DNA from: Lysobacterales bacterium PRO7
GTDB lineage: Bacteria > Pseudomonadota > Gammaproteobacteria > Xanthomonadales > Rhodanobacteraceae
Direction: 5' to 3'
Assembly: GCA_021404785.1 (NCBI GenBank)
Contig: QWHH01000012.1
Coordinates: 23,838 to 87,837 of the forward strand
DNA: 64,000 nt
The notes under the pieces are model-generated. The model ran no database searches. It saw only the letters and a program-made list of their open reading frames with translations, and had not been told where the DNA came from. This document shows positions 54,476 to 63,923 of this stretch, piece by piece (position 1 is the first letter of the stretch; every line of letters begins with the position of its first letter). Made by a program: the position numbers and the translations under genes.

Positions 54476-55189
54476 ATGCTCACCATGACCAAACTGTCCA
54501 AGGTTTACCGCACCGAAATGGTCGAGACCTATGCGCTGCGCGAATTCGACATCGACGTGAAGGAAGGCGAGTTCGTCGCCGTGACCGGACCGTCGGGTTC
54601 GGGCAAGACCACGTTCCTGACCATCGCCGGCCTGCTCGAAACCTTCACCGGCGGCACCTATCACCTCGATGGCATCGAGGTCAGCCAGCTCGACGACAAC
54701 GCGCGCTCGAAGATCCGCAACGAGAAAATCGGCTTCATCTTCCAGGCCTTCAACCTGATTCCCGATTTGAACGTGTTCGACAACGTCGACGTGCCGCTGC
54801 GCTACCGCGGCATGAAGTCCGACGAGCGCCGCCGCCGCATCATGGAATCGCTCGAGCGCGTGGGACTGGCCGCGCGTGCGAAGCACTATCCGGCGGAATT
54901 GTCCGGTGGTCAGCAGCAACGCGTCGCCATCGCCCGTGCCCTGGCCGGCAGTCCACGCCTGCTGCTCGCCGACGAGCCCACCGGCAACCTCGACACGCAG
55001 ATGGCGCGCGGCGTGCTGGAGCTGCTGGAGGAAATCCACCGCGAAGGCGCGACCATCGTCATGGTCACGCACGACCCGGAACTGGCCGCGCGCGCGCAGC
55101 GCAACGTCCACATCATCGACGGCCAGATCGTCGATATCGCCGAAGAACCTCGCTTCCGCGCCCATGCCGCGGTGGCGCAACACGCCTGA
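54476..55189 (+). CDS. MacB/LolD-type ABC ATPase subunit of the second export operon
   Basis: A 237-residue ATPase: Walker [11 protein letters not shown]-loop in [12 protein letters not shown], signature [15 protein letters not shown] and Walker [13 protein letters not shown]. It has AAAGGAG upstream and begins [18 protein letters not shown]. It is the only ATPase for four downstream half permeases, so it is presumably shared by both permease pairs. Confidence 0.93.
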   Translation: MLTMTKLSKVYRTEMVETYALREFDIDVKEGEFVAVTGPSGSGKTTFLTIAGLLETFTGGTYHLDGIEVSQLDDNARSKIRNEKIGFIFQAFNLIPDLNVFDNVDVPLRYRGMKSDERRRRIMESLERVGLAARAKHYPAELSGGQQQRVAIARALAGSPRLLLADEPTGNLDTQMARGVLELLEEIHREGATIVMVTHDPELAARAQRNVHIIDGQIVDIAEEPRFRAHAAVAQHA

Positions 55190-55217
55190 ACGCACGCGCA
55201 CCCACGAGGAGACAACC

Positions 55218-55502
55218 ATGAACGCACGCAAACACTTCATCGCCTTGGCAATTGCAATTGCGATCACCACCGTCGAGTTCACGGGATTGAGCTTGATGGT
55301 AGGCGAGGCCCAGCAGACCGCACGCCGCATTGCCGTGCCCGACCTCGGGATTCCGGTGCTGCCGGAAATCCAGGTGCGCCCGACTCACGAGGAAGTGCGC
55401 GCCGCGTTTGCCGGCGCCGACCTCGCCAGCGCCGCGCATCCGGATTTCTCGATGCCGTTCTTTTCGTTCGCCAGCAAGCCGGTCGTGGCGAACAAGGGCT
55501 GA
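55218..55502 (+). CDS. Small exported protein between ATPase and permease genes
   Basis: A 94-residue protein starting [23 protein letters not shown], with a hydrophobic N-terminal segment (about 6-28) that may be a signal anchor, then a polar part ([29 protein letters not shown]). GAGGAG lies seven bases upstream. It ends 4 bases before the first permease gene, so it is a true operon member. I do not recognise the family; an accessory subunit is possible. Confidence 0.8.
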   Translation: MNARKHFIALAIAIAITTVEFTGLSLMVGEAQQTARRIAVPDLGIPVLPEIQVRPTHEEVRAAFAGADLASAAHPDFSMPFFSFASKPVVANKG

Positions 55503-55506
55503 TCAC

Positions 55507-56820
55507 ATGTTCACCTATTATCTGGATCTCGCCCTGCGCAGCCTCAAGCGCAGTCCCGGCCTCACCGCCTTGATGGTGCTGACGATCGCATTCGGCGTCG
55601 CCGCGTCGATGACCGCGTGGTCGGTGTTCCGCGCTGTGTCGGGCGATCCGATCCCGTGGAAATCCGCGCAGCTCTACGTACCGCAGATCGACATGTGGGG
55701 ACCTCAGGCTCAGGCCAGCAATCCCGATTCGGACAAGGGGCCGCCGGATGCGCTCGACTACGGCGATGCCGTTGCGCTGATGCGCGATCACCGCGCGAAG
55801 TTGCAATCGGCGATGTACCAGATCGGCCCTGCGGTGGTGCCGGCCGACGCGGCCAAGCATCCGATCCAGACCGATGGCCACGCGGTGTTCAGCGAGTTTT
55901 TCCCGATGGTGGACGCGCCGTTCCAGTACGGCGGCGGTTGGACCGCAGCCGACGATGAACATCGCGCCCAGGTTGTCGTGATCGGCAGCAAACTCAACAC
56001 CAAGGTCTTCGATGGCGGCAACAGCGTCGGCAAGATGCTCAACGTCGACGGCCGCGATTACCGCGTCGTCGGCGTGCTGAAGGAATGGAATCCGCAGCCG
56101 CGCTTCTTCGACGTAGTCAACACCGGTGGATTCGCCAGCGATGGCGAGGGCATGTTCATGCCGTTCACGACGGCCATCGCCGCCGGCATCAGCAACAACG
56201 GCAACACCAATTGCAACGAAGTTCCGGAGGCCGGCTTCGAAGGCCTGCAGCGATCGGCGTGCATCTGGATCGCGTACATGGTTCAGCTTGACGACGCGGC
56301 CGCGGCCGAAAAGTACAAGAACTACCTGGAAGGTTTCGCGCGCACGCGCTATCCGAACTGGGCGCCGAACGTGCGCCTGCGCAACCTGCCGGACTGGCTC
56401 GATCACGAACACGTGGTGCCGAGCGACACCAAAGTATCGCTGCTGATCGCGCTCGGCCTACTCATCGTGTGCCTGGTCAACACCGCCGGGTTGCTGCTCG
56501 CGAAATTCCTGCGCCGTTCGTCGGAAATCGGGGTGCGCCGCGCGCTCGGCGCTCCGCGCCTGGCGATCTACGCGCAGTTCCTGACCGAAGGCGCGGTCAT
56601 CGGCCTTGCCGGCGGTCTGCTCGGTCTTGTGCTGACCGGCATGGGCGTGGCCTGCGTCGGTCTGGTGCTGCCGCGCGACATCGCCAATCTGGCGCATCTG
56701 GACGTGTCGCTGCTCGCGACAACGCTCGTCGTGTCGGTGCTCGCCAGCCTGCTGGCCGCGCTGTATCCCACCTTCCGTGCCGCGCACGTGGTGCCGGCGT
56801 GGCAGCTCAAATCCAATTGA
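55507..56820 (+). CDS. MacB-type ABC permease, pair 1 subunit A
   Basis: A 437-residue permease. N-terminus MFTYYLDLALRSLKRSPGLTAL with helix 1 at about 18-40, a periplasmic domain (about 45-310) and three C-terminal helices. The coupling phrase SSEIGVRRALGAPRLAIYAQF precedes the third-last helix. It is a close relative of the 58085 product, which starts with MFGYYLDLALLSLKR, so the two A-type genes arose by duplication. Confidence 0.9.
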   Translation: MFTYYLDLALRSLKRSPGLTALMVLTIAFGVAASMTAWSVFRAVSGDPIPWKSAQLYVPQIDMWGPQAQASNPDSDKGPPDALDYGDAVALMRDHRAKLQSAMYQIGPAVVPADAAKHPIQTDGHAVFSEFFPMVDAPFQYGGGWTAADDEHRAQVVVIGSKLNTKVFDGGNSVGKMLNVDGRDYRVVGVLKEWNPQPRFFDVVNTGGFASDGEGMFMPFTTAIAAGISNNGNTNCNEVPEAGFEGLQRSACIWIAYMVQLDDAAAAEKYKNYLEGFARTRYPNWAPNVRLRNLPDWLDHEHVVPSDTKVSLLIALGLLIVCLVNTAGLLLAKFLRRSSEIGVRRALGAPRLAIYAQFLTEGAVIGLAGGLLGLVLTGMGVACVGLVLPRDIANLAHLDVSLLATTLVVSVLASLLAALYPTFRAAHVVPAWQLKSN

Positions 56821-56831
56821 GGACTGCGAAC

Positions 56832-58085
56832 ATGACTCTGCATCCCCTGCTCGCCGCGTTGCGCCGCCACAAGGCCGGCGTCGTGCTGATCGCCCTGCAG
56901 ATCGCGCTGACTCTGGCGATCGTGTGCAACGCGATCTTCATCATCGGCAGTCGCGTCGAGCGTATCCAGCGACCGAGCGGGCTGAACGAAAATGACCTCT
57001 TCATGGTATCGCAGCAATTTGTCGGCGCGCCAAACGGCGACGATCAGGCAACGACCGATAAGCTCGACTCCCTGCTGCAGGCAGATGTGGCCACGTTGCG
57101 CAACCTGCCTGATGTGGAATCGGTCACGCCAATCAATTCGCTGCCGCTGGCGAACAGCACGTGGAGCGGCGGCGCCAGCACCAAGCCGGACGAAAAGAAC
57201 GAACCGGCTCACGTGGCGTACTACTTCGGCGGCAAGGATCTGCTCAAGACCCTCGGCGTACACCTGACTTCCGGGCGCGATTTCACGAATGACGAGTACG
57301 ATAATCGCGCCTTCCGCGCGCCGAACAAGCCCGCAGTCGCGATTATCTCGCAAGCATTGGCCGACAAGCTGTATCCGGATCACGACGCGCTCGGCAAGCC
57401 GATCTATTTCGACGGCGGCACCACGCCGACCACGATCGTGGGCATCGTCGAGCGCCTGCAAACCCCGTCCGTGGATTCCTGGGCCAACGATTTCGCCTGG
57501 AATACCGCGCTGATTCCAACGCGTCTGGATGCTGGCTACTCGCGCTATGCGGTGCGCGCCAAGCCCGGGCGCATGGACGCGGCGATGAAGGCCGCGACTG
57601 CCGCGCTGTATACGGCCAACCCGATGCGCGTGTTCTTCCTTGATGGCAAGGGCGCGCGCGCATTTTCAGAAATTCGCGCCAACACCTATCGCGCCGACCG
57701 CGGCATGGCGATCCTGATGGGCGTGATCTGCCTGATCCTGCTCGCCGTCACCGGTGCCGGTATCGTCGGGCTTACCAGTTTCTGGGTCGGCCAGCGCCAC
57801 AAGCAGATCGGCGTGCGTCGCGCGTTGGGCGCGCGCAAACGCGACATTCTGCATTATTTCCAGACCGAGAACCTGCTGATCGCGGGCGGCGGTGCCGTCG
57901 TCGGCATCGTGCTCGCGATCGGACTCAACCTGTGGCTGATGAGCCGCTTCGAGATGGATCGCATACCGGTGTTGTACGTGCTGTTCGGCGTGGCGGTAGT
58001 GCTGCTGCTCGGGCAGGCCGCCGTGTTCGCCCCCGCGCGGCGCGCGGCGAACGTGCCGCCGGTGGTGGCGACGCGGAGCATTTGA
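56832..58085 (+). CDS. MacB-type ABC permease, pair 1 subunit B
   Basis: A 417-residue permease starting MTLHPLLAALRRHKAGVVLIALQIALTLA. Periplasmic domain about 45-285 and helices at about 290-315, 340-365 and 380-400. The coupling phrase QIGVRRALGARKRDILHYFQTENLL is typical. It is paralogous to the 59415 product. It shares one base (TGATG) with the next gene. It probably pairs with the 55507 product. Confidence 0.9.
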   Translation: MTLHPLLAALRRHKAGVVLIALQIALTLAIVCNAIFIIGSRVERIQRPSGLNENDLFMVSQQFVGAPNGDDQATTDKLDSLLQADVATLRNLPDVESVTPINSLPLANSTWSGGASTKPDEKNEPAHVAYYFGGKDLLKTLGVHLTSGRDFTNDEYDNRAFRAPNKPAVAIISQALADKLYPDHDALGKPIYFDGGTTPTTIVGIVERLQTPSVDSWANDFAWNTALIPTRLDAGYSRYAVRAKPGRMDAAMKAATAALYTANPMRVFFLDGKGARAFSEIRANTYRADRGMAILMGVICLILLAVTGAGIVGLTSFWVGQRHKQIGVRRALGARKRDILHYFQTENLLIAGGGAVVGIVLAIGLNLWLMSRFEMDRIPVLYVLFGVAVVLLLGQAAVFAPARRAANVPPVVATRSI

Positions 58086-59404
58086 TGTTCGGCTATTACC
58101 TCGATCTTGCCCTGCTCAGCCTCAAGCGCAACCGTGTGCTGACAGCACTGATGGTGCTGGCCATTGCGGTCGGCATCGGCGCGAGCATGACCACGCTCAC
58201 GGTGATGCATCTGCTATCCGGCGATCCACTGCCCGGACGCAGCGCACACCTGTTTTATCCGCAGGTGGACGCCAGTCCCGCGGGTTTCACCCGGCACGGC
58301 CCGCTGGACATGCTCGATTACCGCTCGGCCATGGATTTGTGGAGCGCGCATCGCGCCGACCGGCAAGCCCTGATCGTCAACAGCCAGATCAAGGTGCGCG
58401 CGCCGGATGCGAATCTGCCGCCGCTGATGGTGAACATGTTGTCGACCACATCGGATTTCTTCCCGATGTTTGACGTGCCTTTTGCATACGGTAGCGGCTG
58501 GACGCCATCGGACGATGAGAGTCGTGCGCGCGTAGCGATCATTTCCAGCGATCTCAACGACAAGATGTTCGGCGGCACGGACAGCGTCGGCAAGACTCTA
58601 CGATTGAAAGACAGCGACGTGCGCATCGTCGGCGTGCTGGCGCCGTGGCGGCCCTCGCCACTTTTTTACGACGTGCGCGGCGGCCGTTTCGCCAACGGCG
58701 ATACCGCGGATTTCTATGGCAAGCCCGAGGATGTTTTGACACCGGTTTCCACAGGGCTGGAAATCAACGCCGGCAATTTCTGGCAGTTCACCTGCTGGCA
58801 CGCGCCGGAAAAGCCGGGGTATCTGGAAAATGCGGGTTGTGTCTGGGTGGCGCTGTGGGTGCAACTGGACGATGCGGCCAAGGTTGCCGTATATCGCGGG
58901 TTTCTCGATCATTACGCGCAGGAGCAAAAAGCGCTCGGCCGTTTCGCCAGCACGCAAACGCGCCTGCCCTCGCTCACGCAGTGGCTGGATTTGAACGGCG
59001 TGGTGCCGGCCGACGTGAAACTGCAGACCGGGCTCGCGTTTGCGTTCCTAGCGATATGTCTTTTCAACACGATCGGTTTGCTGCTGGCCAAATTCCTGCG
59101 CCGCGGCGGCGAGATCGGCGTGCGCCGCGCGCTGGGCGCTTCGCGTCGTGCCATCTTCGCGCAATGCCTGGTTGAAGCGGGATTGATCGGCCTGCTCGGT
59201 GGCATCGGCGGCTGGCTGCTGACCCTGGGCGGCCTGTGGCTGGTGCGCCGGCAGCCGGTCGCCTATGCGGATCTGGCACATCTGGACCTGGGCATGTTCG
59301 CGGCCACCTTCGCGGCGGCGATTGCGGTAAGCCTGCTCGCCGGTGGATTGCCTGCGCTGCGCGCCAGTAGCATTGCGCCCGCGTTGCAGTTGAAGACCTT
59401 GTGA
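58085..59404 (+). CDS. MacB-type ABC permease, pair 2 subunit A
   Basis: A 439-residue permease, MFGYYLDLALLSLKRNRVLTALMVLAIA onward, with the same four-helix plan and the phrase GEIGVRRALGASRRAIFAQCL. Its A of ATG is the last base of the preceding stop codon. The pattern A-B-A-B (55507, 56832, 58085, 59415) shows that a two-gene unit was duplicated in tandem and has since diverged. Two different heterodimers may therefore export different substrates using one ATPase. Confidence 0.9.
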   Translation: MFGYYLDLALLSLKRNRVLTALMVLAIAVGIGASMTTLTVMHLLSGDPLPGRSAHLFYPQVDASPAGFTRHGPLDMLDYRSAMDLWSAHRADRQALIVNSQIKVRAPDANLPPLMVNMLSTTSDFFPMFDVPFAYGSGWTPSDDESRARVAIISSDLNDKMFGGTDSVGKTLRLKDSDVRIVGVLAPWRPSPLFYDVRGGRFANGDTADFYGKPEDVLTPVSTGLEINAGNFWQFTCWHAPEKPGYLENAGCVWVALWVQLDDAAKVAVYRGFLDHYAQEQKALGRFASTQTRLPSLTQWLDLNGVVPADVKLQTGLAFAFLAICLFNTIGLLLAKFLRRGGEIGVRRALGASRRAIFAQCLVEAGLIGLLGGIGGWLLTLGGLWLVRRQPVAYADLAHLDLGMFAATFAAAIAVSLLAGGLPALRASSIAPALQLKTL

Positions 59405-59414
59405 GGTGACGACG

Positions 59415-60629
59415 ATGCAAATCCAGCCCATTTTCGCCGCACTGCGCAAGCACAAGCTCGCCGCCATGTTGATCGCGCTGGAAATCGCATTCGCCTGTGC
59501 GGTGCTGTGCAACGCCTGTTTCATGATCGCCAGCCGGCTTTCGATGATGGGCATCGACAGCGGTGTGGATGAAAGCGCGTTGGCGACGATGCAGTTGACC
59601 GGCTACGATGCAAGCAAGGCCGCCGACGTGGACGCGCGCGCGTTGACCGCGTTGCGCGCGATACCCGGCGTGCAAGACGTCGCCTTGCTCAATTCCATTC
59701 CGTTCGGCGCGCGTCGCGGCACCGCCGGCATCACCACTGATGCCGGCGGGCAGCATTTTGGCGGCGTCATCGAGTTTTACGTCGGCGGGCCGGGCAGCTT
59801 CGAAGCGCTTGGTCTGCAACTCGAGTCCGGGCGCGGACCGCAGACGGACGATTACCGCGCTTTCACCGGATTGATGCCGGGCGATGCCTCGATCCAGATT
59901 ACGCAGGCATTGGCCGAACATCTGTGGCCCGGCGCCAATCCGCTGGGCAAGGAAATCTGGATGGAAAAATTCCATTACCGCGTGGTTGGCGTGATCCGCA
60001 CGCTGGTGCGTCCCGATCCGCCCGGATGGCCGGCGGCGCAACGCGACTGGTGTGTTTTCGTGCCGGCCTTGCCGGGGCCGTATTTGACCGGCAGCTATCT
60101 GCTGCGCGCCGCGCCGCAGGATCTGCCGCGCGTGATGCGCGACGCCAGCGTGGCGATCGGCAAGGCATTGCCCGACGTGGTGATCGATCGGCAAGCCAGC
60201 CGCACGCTGGGCGATCTGCGCGACAACGTGTTCCGCAATGATCGCGCCATGGCCGGATTGCTGGTCGGCGTCATCGTCGCGCTGCTCGGCGTTACCGCCT
60301 TGGGCATCGTCGGGCTGGCGAGTTTCTGGGTGGCGCAGCGGCGCAAGCAGATCGGCATTCGGCGCGCGCTCGGTGCGACCCGCGGTGACATCCTGCGCTA
60401 CTTTCAGACCGAGAATTTCCTGATCGTCACGTTTGGCGCAATGCTCGGAGTCGCACTGGCGATCGGCATCAACCTGATGCTGATGAGATTCTTCGAGATG
60501 CCGCAGTTGCCGTTGTGGTATCTGCCGGTCGGCGTACTGGTGTTGTGGGCATTGGGCCAGCTGGCGGTACTCAGTCCCGCGCTGCGTGCCGCCAAGGTTC
60601 CGCCGGTGGTGGCTACGCGCAGCGTGTGA
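59415..60629 (+). CDS. MacB-type ABC permease, pair 2 subunit B
   Basis: A 404-residue permease starting MQIQPIFAALRKHKLAAMLIALEIAFACA; GAGGTG seven bases upstream fixes the ATG, and the GTG at 59406 is less likely. The coupling phrase QIGIRRALGATRGDILRYFQTENFL matches the 56832 paralogue almost exactly. The periplasmic domain (about 45-275) is the most divergent part, which suggests a different ligand. Confidence 0.9.
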   Translation: MQIQPIFAALRKHKLAAMLIALEIAFACAVLCNACFMIASRLSMMGIDSGVDESALATMQLTGYDASKAADVDARALTALRAIPGVQDVALLNSIPFGARRGTAGITTDAGGQHFGGVIEFYVGGPGSFEALGLQLESGRGPQTDDYRAFTGLMPGDASIQITQALAEHLWPGANPLGKEIWMEKFHYRVVGVIRTLVRPDPPGWPAAQRDWCVFVPALPGPYLTGSYLLRAAPQDLPRVMRDASVAIGKALPDVVIDRQASRTLGDLRDNVFRNDRAMAGLLVGVIVALLGVTALGIVGLASFWVAQRRKQIGIRRALGATRGDILRYFQTENFLIVTFGAMLGVALAIGINLMLMRFFEMPQLPLWYLPVGVLVLWALGQLAVLSPALRAAKVPPVVATRSV

Positions 60630-60708
60630 AGCGCAATCCATGCCATCCGGCACGTTCGCGTGGCGTGCCGGATACGCACAATCGCGCGTCCACATTTTGG
60701 AGAATCCC

Positions 60709-62511
60709 GTGAAACTGTTGCCGATGATGATTTGCGCGGCGCTGGCTGGAACAGCCGCTGCCGCGACTCCCGCGCTTGCCGATCCTGCAGTGCACGCCAT
60801 GCCGGCGACCGATGTCGCCACCCGCGTCAAGGCGTTGAACACACTGCTCGCCGAGCAGTGGCAGCACACCATGGAAAGCACACCCGAGTTCGCGACCATG
60901 CTTGGCGACCTGCGTTACAACGACCGCTGGAGCGACATGTCGCTGGCGCACATCGACGCCGAGCAGAAAGTGACGGCGGATTTCCTCAAACGGTTCGAGG
61001 CGATCGATACCGGCGGATTTTCCGACTCCGACCGCCTCAACCAGCAGTTGATGGTGCGCCAGCTCAAGGACAACATTGCCGCGCATGAACTCAAGCTCGA
61101 TGAAATGCCGCTCGACCAGATGAGCGGAGCGCACATCATGCTGGCCGGTTTCGTCAGCTCGATTCCCTTCGACAACGCCAAGCAGTACGAGGATTACCTC
61201 AAGCGCCTGCAGGCGGTCCCGCAGGTATTCGACCAGGTCATTGCGCTGGCGCGCCAGGGCATGGCCGACAAGATGATGCCGCCGAAATACCTGCTGGAAA
61301 AAGTCGCGGTACAGGCCGGCGCGATCGAAAAGCCCGCCGGCAGGGACAGCGTGTTTGCCGAGCCGCTCAAGCACTTTCCGAAATCGGTATCGGCAGCGGA
61401 TCAGAAGCGCCTGAAGACCGCGATCCTCGCCGCGATCGACAGCGACGTGCGCCCGGCTTACGCCAAACTCGGCGAATTCGTGAGCAAGGACTACGCGCCG
61501 CACGGGCGCAGCGATTTCGGCATCTGGGCGCTGCCGAACGGCGATGCGATCTATCGCTACGACGTGCGGCAAATGACTACTACCGACAAGACGCCGCAGC
61601 AGATCCACGATCTGGGATTGTCGGAAGTCGCGCGCATTGAAGGCGAGATGACGAAGATCGCCAAGGCGCAGGGCTTCAAGGATCTGGCCAGCTTCCGCGC
61701 GTCGCTCAAGGACAATCCGAAGACGCATGCCAAATCGCGCGAAGACATCCTCGAACGCTACCGCGGCTACATCGCCGGCATGCAGCCCGAGCTGCCGAAG
61801 CTGTTCGGCCTGTTGCCGAAGACGAAGGTCGAGGTGGTGCCGGTCGAGGCGTTTCGCGAGAAGGAAGCGGCCGGCGCCGAATACCATCCGGGCACACCGG
61901 ACGGTTCGCGGCCCGGGATGGTATTCGTCAACACCGGCGATTTTGCCAATCGCAGCGTGCTGAGCATCGAATCCACCGCGTACCACGAGGGCATTCCCGG
62001 CCATCACATGCAGATTTCGATCGCGCAGACGCTGCCGCACCTGCCGCCGTTCCGCCAAAACGCGGGTTACAACGCGTATGTCGAAGGCTGGGCGCTGTAT
62101 GCCGAACAGCTCGGCAAGGAAATCGGTTTCTACAAGGATCCGCTGTCCGACTATGGTCGCCTGTCCGATGAACTGCTGCGCGCCGATCGCCTCGTACTCG
62201 ATACCGGCGTGCATTACAAGCATTGGACGCGCCAGCAGATGGTCGATTACTTCCACGCGCATTCGAGCCAGGACGAGCCCGACGTGCAGGCCGAAACCGA
62301 CCGCTACATCACCTGGCCGGGACAGGCTCTGGCCTACAAGATGGGCGAGCTGAAGATCCTCGAACTGCGTGCGCGCGCGAAAACGGCGCTTGGCGGCAAG
62401 TTCGACATCCGTGCGTTCCACGACGCGATCCTGGATGGTGGCGCGCTACCGCTGGACGTGCTGGAAACACGGATCGACGGCTGGATCGCCGTGCAAAAAG
62501 CGAAGATCTGA
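60709..62511 (+). CDS. DUF885-family secreted metallopeptidase-like protein
   Basis: A 600-residue protein starting at GTG (GGAG nine bases upstream) with a signal peptide (KLLPMMICAALAGTAAAATPALA). The helical DUF885 fold carries the zinc-like motif HEGIPGHH at 426-433 and, later, VEGWALYAEQLGKEIGFY, the glutamate-bearing helix of the family. Known members hydrolyse peptides. It lies between the last permease and the regulator and might process an exported peptide or act on the signal, but this is speculation. Confidence 0.9.
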   Translation: MKLLPMMICAALAGTAAAATPALADPAVHAMPATDVATRVKALNTLLAEQWQHTMESTPEFATMLGDLRYNDRWSDMSLAHIDAEQKVTADFLKRFEAIDTGGFSDSDRLNQQLMVRQLKDNIAAHELKLDEMPLDQMSGAHIMLAGFVSSIPFDNAKQYEDYLKRLQAVPQVFDQVIALARQGMADKMMPPKYLLEKVAVQAGAIEKPAGRDSVFAEPLKHFPKSVSAADQKRLKTAILAAIDSDVRPAYAKLGEFVSKDYAPHGRSDFGIWALPNGDAIYRYDVRQMTTTDKTPQQIHDLGLSEVARIEGEMTKIAKAQGFKDLASFRASLKDNPKTHAKSREDILERYRGYIAGMQPELPKLFGLLPKTKVEVVPVEAFREKEAAGAEYHPGTPDGSRPGMVFVNTGDFANRSVLSIESTAYHEGIPGHHMQISIAQTLPHLPPFRQNAGYNAYVEGWALYAEQLGKEIGFYKDPLSDYGRLSDELLRADRLVLDTGVHYKHWTRQQMVDYFHAHSSQDEPDVQAETDRYITWPGQALAYKMGELKILELRARAKTALGGKFDIRAFHDAILDGGALPLDVLETRIDGWIAVQKAKI

Positions 62512-62520
62512 TGCAACCGT

Positions 62521-62557
62521 GCGGCGCCCGGCAGCATCCAAGCTGCCGATGCGCCGC
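62521..62557 (+). terminator. Strong hairpin before the regulator gene (possible terminator)
   Basis: GCGGCGC (62521-62527) pairs with GCGCCGC (62551-62557), and inside, CGGCAGC (62529-62535) pairs with GCTGCCG (62542-62548) around ATCCAA. There is no T-tract. It begins 10 bases after the DUF885 stop and covers an ATG at 62549, which argues for the regulator starting at 62579. Confidence 0.5.
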
Positions 62558-62578
62558 CAAATCCTTCAGAATGTGCCC

Positions 62579-63916
62579 ATGCGCACCGTTCTGACCATCG
62601 ACGACAATCCCACGATCGGGCAAGCCCTGTCGTTGCTGCTGTCGTTGCACGACATCCGTCCGCTGGTCGCACTGACGCCGGACGAAGGTCTCGCGACGCT
62701 CGCGCGCGAGCGCGTGGACGTCGTCATCGCCGACATGAACTTCAGCGTCGATACGACATCGGGTGAGGAAGGCGCCGAACTGTTCCGCGCGATCCGCGCG
62801 CGCCATCCGGACTTGCCCGTCATTCTGCTCACCGCATGGACGCACCTGGAAACGGCAGTGGAACTGGTCAAGGCCGGCGCCGCGGATTACCTCGCTAAAC
62901 CCTGGGACGACGCCAAGCTGCTGGCCACGGTCGAAAACCTGCTCGAGCTTTCCGAGAACGCACGCGCCGCGGAATCCGCACGCGTCTCGCGGCGCAAACG
63001 TCGCGAGGCACTCGAACGCGATTTCGATCTGTGCGGCATCGTGTTCGCGTCCGACGAATCCTTGCGTACGCTGGAACTGGCCTGCCGCGTCGCCCGCGCC
63101 GACGTGCCGGTGCTGATCACCGGACCAAACGGCGCCGGCAAGGAACGCATCGCGCAAATCGTACACGCCAATTCCGCGGTGCGCGCCAAACCGCTGGTCG
63201 CGGTCAATTGCGGCGCGCTGCCGGGTGAATTGATCGAGGCCGAATTGTTCGGCGCCGAGGCCGGCGCGTTCACCGGCGCGGTGCGCGCGCGCGAAGGCCG
63301 TTTCGAGGCGGCCGATGGCGGCACCTTGTTCCTCGACGAGATCGGCAACCTGCCGCCGGCGGGGCAGATGAAATTGTTGCGCGTGCTCGAGACCGGCGAA
63401 TTCGAGCGTCTGGGCTCCACGCGCACGCGCCGCGTGAAAGTGCGCGTGATCAGCGCAACCAATGCCGACCTGCCCGCGCTGATTCGGGACGGAAAATTTC
63501 GCGAAGACCTCTATTATCGCCTCAACACGATCCAGGTCGCGTTGCCGCCGCTGGCCGAGCGGCCCGACGATATCCTGCCGCTGGCCGAGCATTTTCTGGA
63601 TGGCGCCGTGTTGTCGGACGCTGCGCGCGAGGCGCTCGCCGATTATCCGTGGCCGGGCAACGTGCGCGAACTGAAGAACACCATCGACCGCGCGAAATTG
63701 CTGTGCGGCGCCGGACCGATCGAGGTCGAGCATCTTGGCTTGCCGGCGCTGGCCAGCGCCGCTTCGCGCAACCTCGACGAACCGTCACGGGAAGCCGTTG
63801 AGGATGCGCTGAAGAAAAACGGAGGCGTGATAAGTCACGCCGCGCGCTCTCTCGGACTTTCACGCCAAGCCTTGTATCGACGGATGCAGCGATACAACAT
63901 TCCGATCCAGGATTAG
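62579..63916 (+). CDS. NtrC-family sigma-54-dependent response regulator
   Basis: A 445-residue regulator: receiver domain (1-115, phospho-acceptor D52 in VVIADMNFSVD, lysine in YLAKPW), AAA+ domain with Walker A GPNGAGKE (normally GESGTGKE), the sigma-54-contact loop GAFTGA and Walker B GGTLFLDEIG, then a Fis-type helix-turn-helix (NGGVISHAARSLGLSRQALYRRM). It should activate sigma-54 promoters when phosphorylated; the export operon promoter at 52961 is the likely target. Start MRTVLTIDDN at 62579; 62549 is an alternative. It overlaps none of its neighbours. Confidence 0.94.
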   Translation: MRTVLTIDDNPTIGQALSLLLSLHDIRPLVALTPDEGLATLARERVDVVIADMNFSVDTTSGEEGAELFRAIRARHPDLPVILLTAWTHLETAVELVKAGAADYLAKPWDDAKLLATVENLLELSENARAAESARVSRRKRREALERDFDLCGIVFASDESLRTLELACRVARADVPVLITGPNGAGKERIAQIVHANSAVRAKPLVAVNCGALPGELIEAELFGAEAGAFTGAVRAREGRFEAADGGTLFLDEIGNLPPAGQMKLLRVLETGEFERLGSTRTRRVKVRVISATNADLPALIRDGKFREDLYYRLNTIQVALPPLAERPDDILPLAEHFLDGAVLSDAAREALADYPWPGNVRELKNTIDRAKLLCGAGPIEVEHLGLPALASAASRNLDEPSREAVEDALKKNGGVISHAARSLGLSRQALYRRMQRYNIPIQD

Positions 63917-63923
63917 CGCTGGC

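Noticed and set aside
60613-62421. 602-codon minus-strand frame (and a similar 611-codon one at 59064-60899)
   Set aside because: Antisense to the DUF885 and permease genes, which have clear motifs, starts and ribosome sites.
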